Assembly: GCF_002953135.1 (NCBI RefSeq)
Contig: NZ_CP026372.1
Coordinates: forward strand, 2,232,001-2,296,000
Direction: 5' to 3'
Length of the DNA: 64,000 bases
Source of the DNA: Sphingobium sp. SCG-1
GTDB taxonomy: Bacteria; Pseudomonadota; Alphaproteobacteria; Sphingomonadales; Sphingomonadaceae
Of this stretch, positions 25,372-33,335 are shown one piece after another. Position 1 is the first letter of the stretch. Each line of letters opens with the position of its first letter. The notes under the pieces were generated by a model that saw only the letters and a list, made by a program, of their open reading frames with translations, did no database searches and had not been told where the DNA came from. The position numbers and the translations under genes were made by a program.

Positions 25372-26457
25372 ATGCGGGATCAAATTTTGCTGGCGGCGGC
25401 ATTTGCGTTGGCCGGGTGCAGCGTGTCGGATGGCGACGGTACGGCGAATACCAATTCTACTTCGCTAGAGGCTACGCCGAAGCCATTAGATCCCCAAAAA
25501 GTTCTTGCGACAGCATATGGATTTGCGGATGCAGGACCGGACAAGACTGCGCCGAACAATCCGGTGATGCAGACGCAGGCGGTACTCGACAGCCTGGGGT
25601 TCTCTCCCAAGGTGATCGACGGCAAGCAGGGGCGCGACTTCGAACTTGCGATCCGCGGCTTTCAGGTAGCGAACGATCTGCCAGATACTGGGAAGCTGGA
25701 CGAGAAAACGACGGCGGCGCTTTCGCGATGGAAAGATCGCCCGGCGACGCGCCTCATCCGCATCCCCGAAGGCTTCGCCAAGGCGTCGTTCGTCCCCAAC
25801 ATGCCGAAGGAAGCGAAGGACAAGGCCAAGCTTCCCAACCTCGGCTATCGCGATCTGGCGGAAATGCTGGCCGAACGCTTTCATACGACACCCGCCACTT
25901 TGGTCGCGCTCAATCCTGCCAACGGTCGCCGCGATGGCATACTCCGTGTGCCCAATGTCGGCGAAGTGGACCTGACCGACGCGCCGGATAATGCGCAGTG
26001 GCGTGAAACGCTGATGCAACTCGGCGTGTCGGCCAAGCAGCCAAAGGCGGACCATGTGGTAGTCGACAAATCCGAAGGCGTGCTTCGCGCCTATGCCGAG
26101 GATGGCAAGCTCCTCGCACAGTTTCCCGCGACGATGGGCAGCGAGCATGATCCGCTCCCCCTCGGCGACTGGACGATCCAGGGAGTCAGCCGCAACCCTC
26201 AATTTCACTATAATCCGCGCCTGTTCTGGGACGTCAGCGACAAGGAGGACAGCGTAAAGCTTCCCGCCGGGCCGAATAGCGATGTCGGAGTCGTGTGGAT
26301 CGACTTGTCCAAGCCGCATTACGGCATCCATGGCACGCCGAACCCCGAACTCATCGGGCGTACCGAGAGCCACGGCTGTATCCGCCTCACCAACTGGGAC
26401 GCCGTGCGTCTAGCGCAGATGGTCGGAACCGGCGTGAAAGCGCATTTTCAGAGCTAG
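25372..26457 (+). CDS. L,D-transpeptidase lipoprotein
   Basis: Peptidoglycan-active YkuD-type enzyme (361 residues) forming 3-3 cross-links or attaching proteins to the wall. In order: lipoprotein signal with lipobox LAGC (Cys about residue 16); a peptidoglycan-binding-type domain (MQTQAVLDSLGFSPKVIDGKQGRDFELAIRGFQ); a LysM-like segment (YRDLAEMLAERFHTTPATLVALNP); then the catalytic YkuD domain ending in YGIHGTPNPELIGRTESHGCIRLTNWD with the active Cys in SHGCIRL. Anchored probably to the outer membrane facing the periplasm. AGAAGGA precedes the ATG. Confidence 0.93.
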   Translation: MRDQILLAAAFALAGCSVSDGDGTANTNSTSLEATPKPLDPQKVLATAYGFADAGPDKTAPNNPVMQTQAVLDSLGFSPKVIDGKQGRDFELAIRGFQVANDLPDTGKLDEKTTAALSRWKDRPATRLIRIPEGFAKASFVPNMPKEAKDKAKLPNLGYRDLAEMLAERFHTTPATLVALNPANGRRDGILRVPNVGEVDLTDAPDNAQWRETLMQLGVSAKQPKADHVVVDKSEGVLRAYAEDGKLLAQFPATMGSEHDPLPLGDWTIQGVSRNPQFHYNPRLFWDVSDKEDSVKLPAGPNSDVGVVWIDLSKPHYGIHGTPNPELIGRTESHGCIRLTNWDAVRLAQMVGTGVKAHFQS

Positions 26458-26538
26458 GGCACCCCTTGCCCTTACGCGCGTGCCGCTGTAAGGCCCGCCA
26501 CCGGCTCTTTTGAAATCCTTGAACATGCGAGAAGCGCG

Positions 26539-27105
26539 ATGAAGATCAGCGGCGTGGACATTCGTCCTGGCAACAATATCGAATATGAGGGCGGCCTGTG
26601 GCGCGCCGTGAAGATCCAGCATACGCAGCCCGGCAAAGGCGGCGCCTACATGCAGGTCGAGTTGAAGAACCTGATCGACGGCCGCAAGAACAACGTCCGC
26701 TTCCGCTCAGCCGAGAGCGTGGAGCGTATCCGCCTCGACACCAAGGACTTCCAGTATCTTTATGCCGAGGGCGATATGCTGGTCTTCATGGATCAGGAAA
26801 CCTACGAGCAGATCAACCTGCCTGCGGAATTGCTGGGCGATGCCGCCGACTTCCTGCAGGATGGCATGGAAGTGACGCTCGAAATGTATGAAGAGCGGCC
26901 GATCTCGGTGCAGCTTCCTGACACGATCGAAGCAACCGTCGTTGAGGCGGACGCCGTAGTGAAGGGGCAGACTGCCTCTGCATCCTACAAGCCCGCGATC
27001 CTGGACAATGGTGTTCGCGTCATGGTCCCGCCGCACATCGTCAGCGGCACCCGCATCGTCGTGGACGTTTACGCCCGCGAATATGTGAAGCGCGCCGAAG
27101 CCTAA
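26539..27105 (+). CDS. efp: Translation elongation factor P
   Basis: Rescues ribosomes stalled at polyproline stretches. 188 residues, full length, three beta-barrel domains: the KOW-like N-terminal domain with the tip loop PGKGGA (K33, the residue modified in many EF-Ps), the middle domain (YAEGDMLVFMDQETYEQINLP), and the C-terminal OB domain (ATVVEADAVVKGQTASASYKPAILDNGVRVMVPPHI). The modification enzyme is not in this window. A small hairpin (27112-27129) separates it from the downstream phosphatase gene, 39 bases away. Confidence 0.97.
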   Translation: MKISGVDIRPGNNIEYEGGLWRAVKIQHTQPGKGGAYMQVELKNLIDGRKNNVRFRSAESVERIRLDTKDFQYLYAEGDMLVFMDQETYEQINLPAELLGDAADFLQDGMEVTLEMYEERPISVQLPDTIEATVVEADAVVKGQTASASYKPAILDNGVRVMVPPHIVSGTRIVVDVYAREYVKRAEA

Positions 27106-27144
27106 TCTTCTCTCTCCTCATCTGGAGAGGCCAAGGAAAACAAC

Positions 27145-27957
27145 ATGGTATCGCACTCAGGCCTCCTCACCGTAATGGAGCGCGCCGCGCGCAAGGCCGC
27201 GCCGCGCCTCCGCCGCGACTTCGGCGAAGTCGAGCATTTGCAGGTCTCCAAAAAGGGCCCTGCCGATTTCGTCACGATGGCCGACAAGCGGGCCGAACAA
27301 ACGGTGGTCGAGGAATTGCGCAAGGCGCGTCCCGACTGGGGCATATTGGCGGAGGAAGGTGGCGAGACCCCCGGCGATCCCACCAAGCCGCGCTGGATCA
27401 TCGATCCCCTGGATGGAACGACCAACTTCCTGCATGGCATCCCGCACTTCGCCATCGCCATCGCCGTTGAAGAACCGCTGCCCAGCGGTAAGCGCGAGAT
27501 CACGACGGGCCTCATCTATCAGCCGATCACTGACGAAAGCTATTGGGCAGAGAAGAACCGCGGCGCGTGGCTTCACGACCGCCGCCTGCGTGTGTCGGCG
27601 CGGCGCGATCTCGGCGACGCCCTGATCGCCACGGGCATTCCGTTCCTGGGTCACGGCGACATGGCGCAATGGAGCCGCATTTTCGGCGCGGTTGCGCCTT
27701 CGGTCGCAGGCATACGGCGGTTCGGTTCAGCGACGCTAGATTTGGCGCATGTCGCCTCTGGCCGGTACGACGCCTACTGGGAAAGCGGATTGCAGACTTG
27801 GGACATGGCGGCGGGCATGTTGATGGTGCGCGAGGCCGGTGGCTTCGTCACGGACTTCCGGGGCGGAGATCAGGTGATCGAACGCCGCGAAGTACTGGCG
27901 GGTAATGACGTGATCCATAGCAAGCTGCACAAGCTTCTGGCGAGTGCCCTGCGCTAA
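27145..27957 (+). CDS. suhB: Inositol-monophosphatase family protein (SuhB type)
   Basis: Mg-dependent Li-sensitive sugar/inositol phosphatase fold, 270 residues. Metal and catalytic motifs: LAEEGGE (metal Glu), WIIDPLDGTTNFLHGIPHFAI, and the C-terminal ESGLQTWDMAAGMLMVREAGG. In E. coli SuhB also helps rRNA antitermination; whether this one does is not seen. AAGGAAA lies before the ATG at 27145. It follows efp closely and precedes the nuo operon by about 200 bases. Confidence 0.92.
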   Translation: MVSHSGLLTVMERAARKAAPRLRRDFGEVEHLQVSKKGPADFVTMADKRAEQTVVEELRKARPDWGILAEEGGETPGDPTKPRWIIDPLDGTTNFLHGIPHFAIAIAVEEPLPSGKREITTGLIYQPITDESYWAEKNRGAWLHDRRLRVSARRDLGDALIATGIPFLGHGDMAQWSRIFGAVAPSVAGIRRFGSATLDLAHVASGRYDAYWESGLQTWDMAAGMLMVREAGGFVTDFRGGDQVIERREVLAGNDVIHSKLHKLLASALR

Positions 27958-28068
27958 GGCAATCGGACGAGCGCTTCGCGTCATTTCGATAACATGGCAC
28001 AGGCGACTTATGCTGCTGCCGTAACGTCTTTCGTGGGCAATTCAGCCCGGCGCTAGCCATAGGTTAAT

Positions 28069-28083
28069 TGCGAATCATTCTCA
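28069..28083. promoter_or_regulatory. Fur-box-like site upstream of the nuo operon
   Basis: TGCGAAT-C-ATTCTCA is a 7-1-7 inverted repeat, with 6 of 7 positions paired, and matches the Fur consensus TGATAAT-N-ATTATCA at 11 of 14 arm positions. It lies 78 bases before the nuoA start codon, a suitable place for an operator. Iron control of a complex with many Fe-S clusters would make sense, but no binding evidence exists here. Confidence 0.45.
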
Positions 28084-28160
28084 CCGCTTCGTACCCTTGC
28101 TTCGCGGGTGCAGCAGTCCTAAAGCCCACGCAACAGCCACTTTCCGCCAAGGGGATTCCG

Positions 28161-28535
28161 TTGGTCGACCTCGCTCAATATCTGCCGATCCTGCTGTTCC
28201 TGGTGATCGCGCTCGTGCTGTCCAGTGCGTTCGTGTTCCTGCCGATGGCCGTCGCGCGTCTGACTGGCGCGCATCAGCCCGACGCCGCCAAGCTCAGCGA
28301 ATATGAATGCGGTTTCCCTGCGTTCGAGGAGCCTCGCAGCCAGTTCGACGTGCGGTTCTATCTGGTGGCTATACTATTCATCATTTTCGATCTGGAAGCG
28401 GCGTTCCTGTTTCCATGGGCTGTGAGCCTAGATCAGATCGGCTGGGCAGGCTGGGCGACGATGATGGTTTTCATCTTCGAACTCGTTCTTGGTCTTGTCT
28501 ATGCGTGGAAGAAGGGAGCACTCGATTGGGAGTAG
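28161..28535 (+). CDS. nuoA: NADH-quinone oxidoreductase subunit A
   Basis: Small membrane subunit at the joint between the peripheral and membrane arms of complex I. 124 residues, three helices, with the conserved loop YECGFPAFEEPRSQFDVRFYLVAILFIIFDLEAAFLFPWA. The frame is open further upstream, but AAGGGGA six bases before the TTG at 28161 and the normal N-terminus (VDLAQYLPILLFL) fix the start. First gene of the full nuoA-N operon; it overlaps nuoB by ten bases. Confidence 0.95.
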   Translation: MVDLAQYLPILLFLVIALVLSSAFVFLPMAVARLTGAHQPDAAKLSEYECGFPAFEEPRSQFDVRFYLVAILFIIFDLEAAFLFPWAVSLDQIGWAGWATMMVFIFELVLGLVYAWKKGALDWE

Positions 28536-29068
28536 AACTCAACCCGGTCGTCCCGCCGCACGGCACAGCGCCGGACGCCAGTTTTTTCAACGATCTCAAC
28601 AGCGAAGTGAATGACAAAGGTTTCCTTGTCACTTCGACGGAAGATCTGTTCACATGGGCGCGCACGGGCTCGCTGTGGTGGATGACGTTCGGTCTGGCGT
28701 GCTGTGCCGTGGAGATGATCCACGTCAATATGCCGCGTTACGATATGGAGCGTTTCGGCGCCGCCCCGCGTGCGTCCCCGCGCCAGAGTGACGTGATGAT
28801 TGTGGCTGGCACGCTGTGCAACAAGATGGCGCCTGCGCTACGCCGCGTGTACGATCAGATGTCGGAGCCGAAATACGTAATCTCCATGGGTTCGTGCGCA
28901 AACGGTGGTGGCTATTATCATTACAGCTACAGCGTCGTGCGCGGTTGCGACCGGATTGTGCCCGTGGACATCTATGTTCCCGGCTGCCCGCCGACCGCAG
29001 AGGCGCTGCTCTACGGCGTGATGCAGTTGCAGCGGAAAATTCGCCGCGTCGGCACGATCGAGCGGTGA
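28526..29068 (+). CDS. nuoB: NADH-quinone oxidoreductase subunit B
   Basis: Carries the N2 [4Fe-4S] cluster that hands electrons to quinone. 180 residues. Ligand motifs: FGLACCAVEMIH (two adjacent Cys), MGSCANGGGYY and YVPGCPPTAEALLYG. The TTG at 28526 lies inside the nuoA end with GAAGGGAG about eight bases upstream; the longer frame is only the nuoA shadow. The following gap before nuoC contains a palindromic repeat instead of the usual close spacing. Confidence 0.96.
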   Translation: MGVELNPVVPPHGTAPDASFFNDLNSEVNDKGFLVTSTEDLFTWARTGSLWWMTFGLACCAVEMIHVNMPRYDMERFGAAPRASPRQSDVMIVAGTLCNKMAPALRRVYDQMSEPKYVISMGSCANGGGYYHYSYSVVRGCDRIVPVDIYVPGCPPTAEALLYGVMQLQRKIRRVGTIER

Positions 29069-29091
29069 TGGTTATGTTCCGCTATCTCACT

Positions 29092-29187
29092 CCGTTCGCC
29101 CTGAGCTTGTCGAAGGGTCAGCCTGAGCGTAACGAAGGCACTTTACTTCGTTCAGTGGAGGGCTTCGACAAGCTCAGCCCGAACGGG
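29092..29187. repeat. Palindromic repeat, copy 1 (nuoB/nuoC gap)
   Basis: CCGTTCGCCCTGAGCTTGTC (from 29092) is mirrored by GACAAGCTCAGCCCGAACGG (ending about 29186). Between them is a second inverted pair (GTAACGAAG/CTTCGTTC). The arms match copy 2 at 36895-36998. This looks like a REP-type element and could fold in the nuo mRNA. Confidence 0.85.
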
Positions 29188-29198
29188 GGCTTTTGCTA

Positions 29199-30113
29199 AT
29201 GGCTCATTCCGCCCCGAAAATCGCCACCATCGACGGCATTGCCAATGAAGTCTCCGACATCCTTGGTTCGATGCTACTCGACACTGTCGACGCCGCCGAC
29301 GAATTGAGCTTTACCGTAGATCGCGACCGCCTGCTCGAGGCGATGACGGTGCTGCGCGACCGCGCGCAATATCAGCAGCTTATGGAAATCGCCGGAGTCG
29401 ATTATCCCGATCGCGCTGAGCGCTTTGAGGTCGTCTATCATTTGCTCAGCTTGACGCGCAATCACCGCATCCGGGTGAAGGTTTCCGCCGACGAAGATAC
29501 GCCCGTGCCGTCTGTGACGTCGCTCTGGCCCGTCGCTGGCTGGCTAGAGCGTGAAGTATTCGACATGTTTGGCGTGATCTTCTCCGGCAACAATGATCTG
29601 CGCCGCATCCTTACCGACTATGGTTTCCGGGGGCATCCGTTCCGCAAGGATTTCCCGCTGACCGGCCATGTCGAGATGCGCTATTCCGAGGAGGAAAAGC
29701 GCGTTGTGTACGAGCCAGTGAAGCTGGCGCAGGATTTCCGTAGCTTCGACTTCATGTCGCCGTGGGAAGGCGCGCAATATGTGCTGCCGGGCGACGAGAA
29801 GGTGGGGCAGGCCCCCGGCGCGCCGACGCCTGCTTCTGCGCCAGCCGCTGCGCCGCCGCCGGCTATGCCACAGGGCGCACCCGCTGCTGGCGATAAGAAG
29901 ACGACCGACAAACCAAGCGATACCGGAGCCGGTGCGCCCGCTGACAAGGTCGCGCATCAGCCGTCGCCGCCGCAATCCGCGATGCCCGAAGGCGTGGAGA
30001 AGGTCGTCGCGGCCAAGAAGAACCGGACCAAGGCGACCGACAATGCGACTGGCGAAGGCGTGGCCAAGCCGAAGCGCGTCCGCAAGCCCAAGACTCCAGA
30101 GGGTGAAGCCTGA
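29199..30113 (+). CDS. nuoC: NADH-quinone oxidoreductase subunit C, with long C-terminal tail
   Basis: 30-kDa-type subunit of the peripheral arm, separate from NuoD. The conserved core covers about residues 1-200 and includes LWPVAGWLEREVFDMFGVIFSGNNDLRRILTDYGFRGHPFRKDFPLTG, the signature. After FDFMSPWEGAQYVLPGDEK comes an extra tail of about 100 residues rich in Ala, Pro and Lys (APTPASAPAAAPPPAMPQG; then KPKRVRKPKTPEGEA). The tail is low-complexity and probably disordered; its function is unknown. ATG 29199 is chosen over TTG 29193. It overlaps nuoD by one base. Confidence 0.95.
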   Translation: MAHSAPKIATIDGIANEVSDILGSMLLDTVDAADELSFTVDRDRLLEAMTVLRDRAQYQQLMEIAGVDYPDRAERFEVVYHLLSLTRNHRIRVKVSADEDTPVPSVTSLWPVAGWLEREVFDMFGVIFSGNNDLRRILTDYGFRGHPFRKDFPLTGHVEMRYSEEEKRVVYEPVKLAQDFRSFDFMSPWEGAQYVLPGDEKVGQAPGAPTPASAPAAAPPPAMPQGAPAAGDKKTTDKPSDTGAGAPADKVAHQPSPPQSAMPEGVEKVVAAKKNRTKATDNATGEGVAKPKRVRKPKTPEGEA

Positions 30114-31351
30114 TGGCCGAACATTATGACCTTCTGAAGGAAATCGCCGAAGACCCCAATGTCGAGGGTCCGGGCGATACGGCGATCCAGAACTACACCA
30201 TCAACTTCGGTCCGCAGCATCCGGCCGCGCATGGTGTGTTGCGCCTCGTGCTCGAACTGGATGGCGAGATCGTAGAGCGTGTCGATCCGCATGTCGGTCT
30301 GCTCCATCGCGGAACCGAGAAGCTGATCGAATATAAGACGTATTTGCAGGCGATCCCCTATTTCGACCGTCTCGATTACTGCTCACCGATGTGCATGGAG
30401 CATAGCTTCGTGCTGGCGATCGAGAAGTTGCTGAACCTCGAAGTGCCGATCCGCGCGCAATATCTGCGCGTGTTTTTCGCGGAACTGACGCGGATCAAGA
30501 ACCACATGCTGAACCTGGGTTCGCACGTAATGGACGTAGGCGCGATGACGCCCAACCTGTGGCTGTTCGAATTGCGCGAAGACTGCATGAACTTCTATGA
30601 GCGCGCTTCGGGCGCGCGCATGCATGCCAATTATCTGCGTCCCGGCGGCGTCCATCAGGACGTGCCGCTAAAGCTGCTCACCGACATCGGTGACTGGCTC
30701 GATACGCGTCTCCCGAAGCTGTTCGAGGACGCGATCAGCCTGGTCGCGGACAACCGCATCTTCAAGCAGCGCAACGTTGATATCGCTGTGGTGAGCAAGG
30801 AAGACGCAATCAAATGGGGCTTCTCTGGCCCGATGATCCGCGGTTCCGGCATCCCCTGGGACATCCGCAAGTCGCAGCCTTATGACGTCTATGATCGCAT
30901 GGAATTCGACGTACCCGTCGGCACCAGCGGTGATTGCTACGACCGGTTCATGGTTCGCGTCGAGGAAGTGCGCCAGTCCGCACGCATCATGAAGCAGTGC
31001 CTCCAGCAGATGCCCGAAGGCCCTGTGCTGACCGATGACCGCAAGGTCGCGCCGCCGCGCCGCGCCGACATGAAGCGCTCGATGGAAGCGCTCATCCACC
31101 ACTTCAAGCTCTATACCGAAGGCTTCCATGTGCCTGCGGGCGAAGTGTATGTCGCGACCGAAAGCCCCAAGGGCGAGTTCGGCGTGTACCTCGTTAGCGA
31201 CGGGTCCAACAAACCCTATCGCTGCAAGATACGCCCGACCGCTTTCTCGCACTTGCAGGCGATGGACTTCATGATGAAGGGCCACATGCTCGCCGACGTC
31301 ACCGCCGTCCTTGGCGCGATGGACATCGTGTTCGGGGAGTGCGACCGTTGA
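30113..31351 (+). CDS. nuoD: NADH-quinone oxidoreductase subunit D
   Basis: 49-kDa-type subunit that forms the quinone pocket with NuoB. 412 residues; NFGPQHPAAHGVLRLVLELDGE is the conserved quinone-site His region, followed by HVGLLHRGTEKLIEYKTY, DRLDYCSPMCMEHSF, the family block SKEDAIKWGFSGPMIRGSGI, and the C-terminus AMDIVFGECDR. Starts one base inside the nuoC stop codon. Confidence 0.97.
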   Translation: MAEHYDLLKEIAEDPNVEGPGDTAIQNYTINFGPQHPAAHGVLRLVLELDGEIVERVDPHVGLLHRGTEKLIEYKTYLQAIPYFDRLDYCSPMCMEHSFVLAIEKLLNLEVPIRAQYLRVFFAELTRIKNHMLNLGSHVMDVGAMTPNLWLFELREDCMNFYERASGARMHANYLRPGGVHQDVPLKLLTDIGDWLDTRLPKLFEDAISLVADNRIFKQRNVDIAVVSKEDAIKWGFSGPMIRGSGIPWDIRKSQPYDVYDRMEFDVPVGTSGDCYDRFMVRVEEVRQSARIMKQCLQQMPEGPVLTDDRKVAPPRRADMKRSMEALIHHFKLYTEGFHVPAGEVYVATESPKGEFGVYLVSDGSNKPYRCKIRPTAFSHLQAMDFMMKGHMLADVTAVLGAMDIVFGECDR

Positions 31352-31370
31352 CCCCAGTGGCAGAAGTATA

Positions 31371-32036
31371 ATGGCTGACGCACCCCAAATCCCTGATGAA
31401 ACCAAAGTCCGTGCCCGCTGGGGCGACTTTGAATGGACGCCCGCGAACGCGATCAAGGCGAAGACCTTCATCGCGCGCTATCCGGCTGGCCGCCAGCAAT
31501 CTGCCGTGATGGCGTTGCTCGATCTTGCGCAACGGCAGGTAGGCGCGGAGACGCATACGCAGGGCTGGCTGCCGGTTCCGGTGATCGAGTTCGTCGCGGC
31601 GCAACTCGATATGCCCTATATGCGGGCGTATGAAGTCGTGACCTTTTACACGATGTACAATCTGGCACCGGTCGGCCGCTATCATGTGCAGGTCTGCGGC
31701 ACGACGCCGTGTATGTTGCGCGGCTCGGACGATGTGCTGGCTGCGTGCAAGAACAAGGGGCTTATCAAGGGCCACACCACGCCCGACGGTCTGTTCACGC
31801 TCACGGAAGTCGAGTGCCTGGGTGCCTGCGCCAACGCGCCGATGGTCCAGATCAACGACGATAATTACGAAGATCTCGACTACGACAAGACCATCGCGAT
31901 CCTCGAAGCACTGACCGCAGGCGAGAAGCCGCACGTCGGCCCGCAAATCGACCGTCAGACAAGCTGCCCCGAAGGCGGCCCGACGACGTTGAAAGAGATG
32001 GTCTCGGAAAATCATGACTATCGGGGAGCCTGGTGA
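31371..32036 (+). CDS. nuoE: NADH-quinone oxidoreductase subunit E
   Basis: 24-kDa-type subunit holding the N1a [2Fe-2S] cluster: Cys ligands in VQVCGTTPCMLRG and LTEVECLGACANAPMVQIND. 221 residues, longer than E. coli NuoE because of a C-terminal extension common in alphaproteobacterial and mitochondrial forms. The frame is open from 31311 inside nuoD, but the ATG at 31371 (MADAPQIPDETKVRARW) is the sensible start. Confidence 0.96.
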   Translation: MADAPQIPDETKVRARWGDFEWTPANAIKAKTFIARYPAGRQQSAVMALLDLAQRQVGAETHTQGWLPVPVIEFVAAQLDMPYMRAYEVVTFYTMYNLAPVGRYHVQVCGTTPCMLRGSDDVLAACKNKGLIKGHTTPDGLFTLTEVECLGACANAPMVQINDDNYEDLDYDKTIAILEALTAGEKPHVGPQIDRQTSCPEGGPTTLKEMVSENHDYRGAW

Positions 32037-33334
32037 TGCTGGCTGACAAGGACCGCATCTTCACCAACCTGTACGGCTTTCAGGACTGGGGCTTGGACGG
32101 CGCGCTGAAGCGTGGCGACTGGGATGACACCAAGGCGCTGATGGCGCGCGGTCAGGACGCGATCATTGACGAGATCAAGGCGTCGGGTCTGCGCGGTCGC
32201 GGCGGCGCGGGCTTCCCGACTGGCATGAAATGGTCGTTCATGCCGAAGGAAAGCAAGGATGGTCGTCCCAGTTTCCTCGTCATCAATGCCGATGAGTCCG
32301 AACCCGGCTCTTGCAAGGACCGGGAAATCATCCGTCACGATCCGCATAAGCTGATCGAAGGTGCGCTGATCGCGGGTTACGCTATGCGCGCGCGTGCGGC
32401 GTATATCTACATTCGCGGCGAATATATCTACGAAGCCAAGATCCTCGAAGCCGCTGTCGCGCAGGCTTACGACAAGGGTCTGGTCGGCAAGAACGCCTCC
32501 GGTTCAGGCTATGATTTCGACGTGTTCGTCCATCGTGGCGCGGGCGCTTATATCTGCGGCGAAGAAACTGCGATGATCGAAAGCCTGGAGGGCAAGAAGG
32601 GTCAGCCGCGCCTCAAACCGCCTTTCCCGGCAGGCGCGGGTCTTTATGGCTGCCCGACCACCGTCAACAATGTCGAGAGCATCGCGGTCGCGCCGACGAT
32701 CCTGCGGCGCGGCGCGGCATGGTTCGCTAGCTTTGGCCGCGAAGGCAACAAGGGTACGAAGCTCTACCAGATCAGCGGCCACGTGAACCGCCCTTGCACG
32801 GTCGAGGAGGAGATGGGCATCTCCTTCAAGGAACTGATCGACACCCATTGCGGCGGCATTCGCGGGGGTTGGGACAATCTGCTGGCGGTTATTCCCGGCG
32901 GTTCCTCCGTTCCGCTGGTTCCCGCCGCGCAGATCATCGACGCGCCGATGGACTTCGATGGATTGAAGGCAGTCGGCTCGGGCCTTGGCACGGCGGCGGT
33001 TATCGTCATGGACAAGTCCACGGACATTGTCCGCGCGATCAGCCGGTTAAGCTACTTCTACAAGCATGAAAGCTGTGGCCAGTGCACCCCTTGCCGCGAA
33101 GGCACTGGCTGGATGTGGCGGGTGATGGAACGGCTACGCACCGGCGAAGCGGAACTGTCGGAGATCGACATGCTACAGGAACTGACCAAGCAAGTTGAAG
33201 GCCACACCATCTGCGCGTTGGGCGATGCGGCGGCATGGCCGATCCAGGGGCTGATCAAGCATTTCCGGCCTGAGATTGAGCGGCGCATCAACGAAAATCA
33301 CGGACCTGCACCAGTGATGGAGGCAGCGGAGTAA
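32036..33334 (+). CDS. nuoF: NADH-quinone oxidoreductase subunit F
   Basis: 51-kDa-type subunit that binds NADH and FMN and the N3 [4Fe-4S] cluster. Seen: GLRGRGGAGFPTGMKWSF (NADH-binding Gly-rich loop), ADESEPGSCKDREI, GAYICGEETAMIESLEGKKGQPR (FMN region), and cluster ligands ESCGQCTPCREG plus a later Cys (TICALGDAAAWP). GTG 32033 and ATG 32036 are both possible; GGGGAG spacing suits the ATG. Confidence 0.97.
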   Translation: MLADKDRIFTNLYGFQDWGLDGALKRGDWDDTKALMARGQDAIIDEIKASGLRGRGGAGFPTGMKWSFMPKESKDGRPSFLVINADESEPGSCKDREIIRHDPHKLIEGALIAGYAMRARAAYIYIRGEYIYEAKILEAAVAQAYDKGLVGKNASGSGYDFDVFVHRGAGAYICGEETAMIESLEGKKGQPRLKPPFPAGAGLYGCPTTVNNVESIAVAPTILRRGAAWFASFGREGNKGTKLYQISGHVNRPCTVEEEMGISFKELIDTHCGGIRGGWDNLLAVIPGGSSVPLVPAAQIIDAPMDFDGLKAVGSGLGTAAVIVMDKSTDIVRAISRLSYFYKHESCGQCTPCREGTGWMWRVMERLRTGEAELSEIDMLQELTKQVEGHTICALGDAAAWPIQGLIKHFRPEIERRINENHGPAPVMEAAE

Positions 33335-33335
33335 T

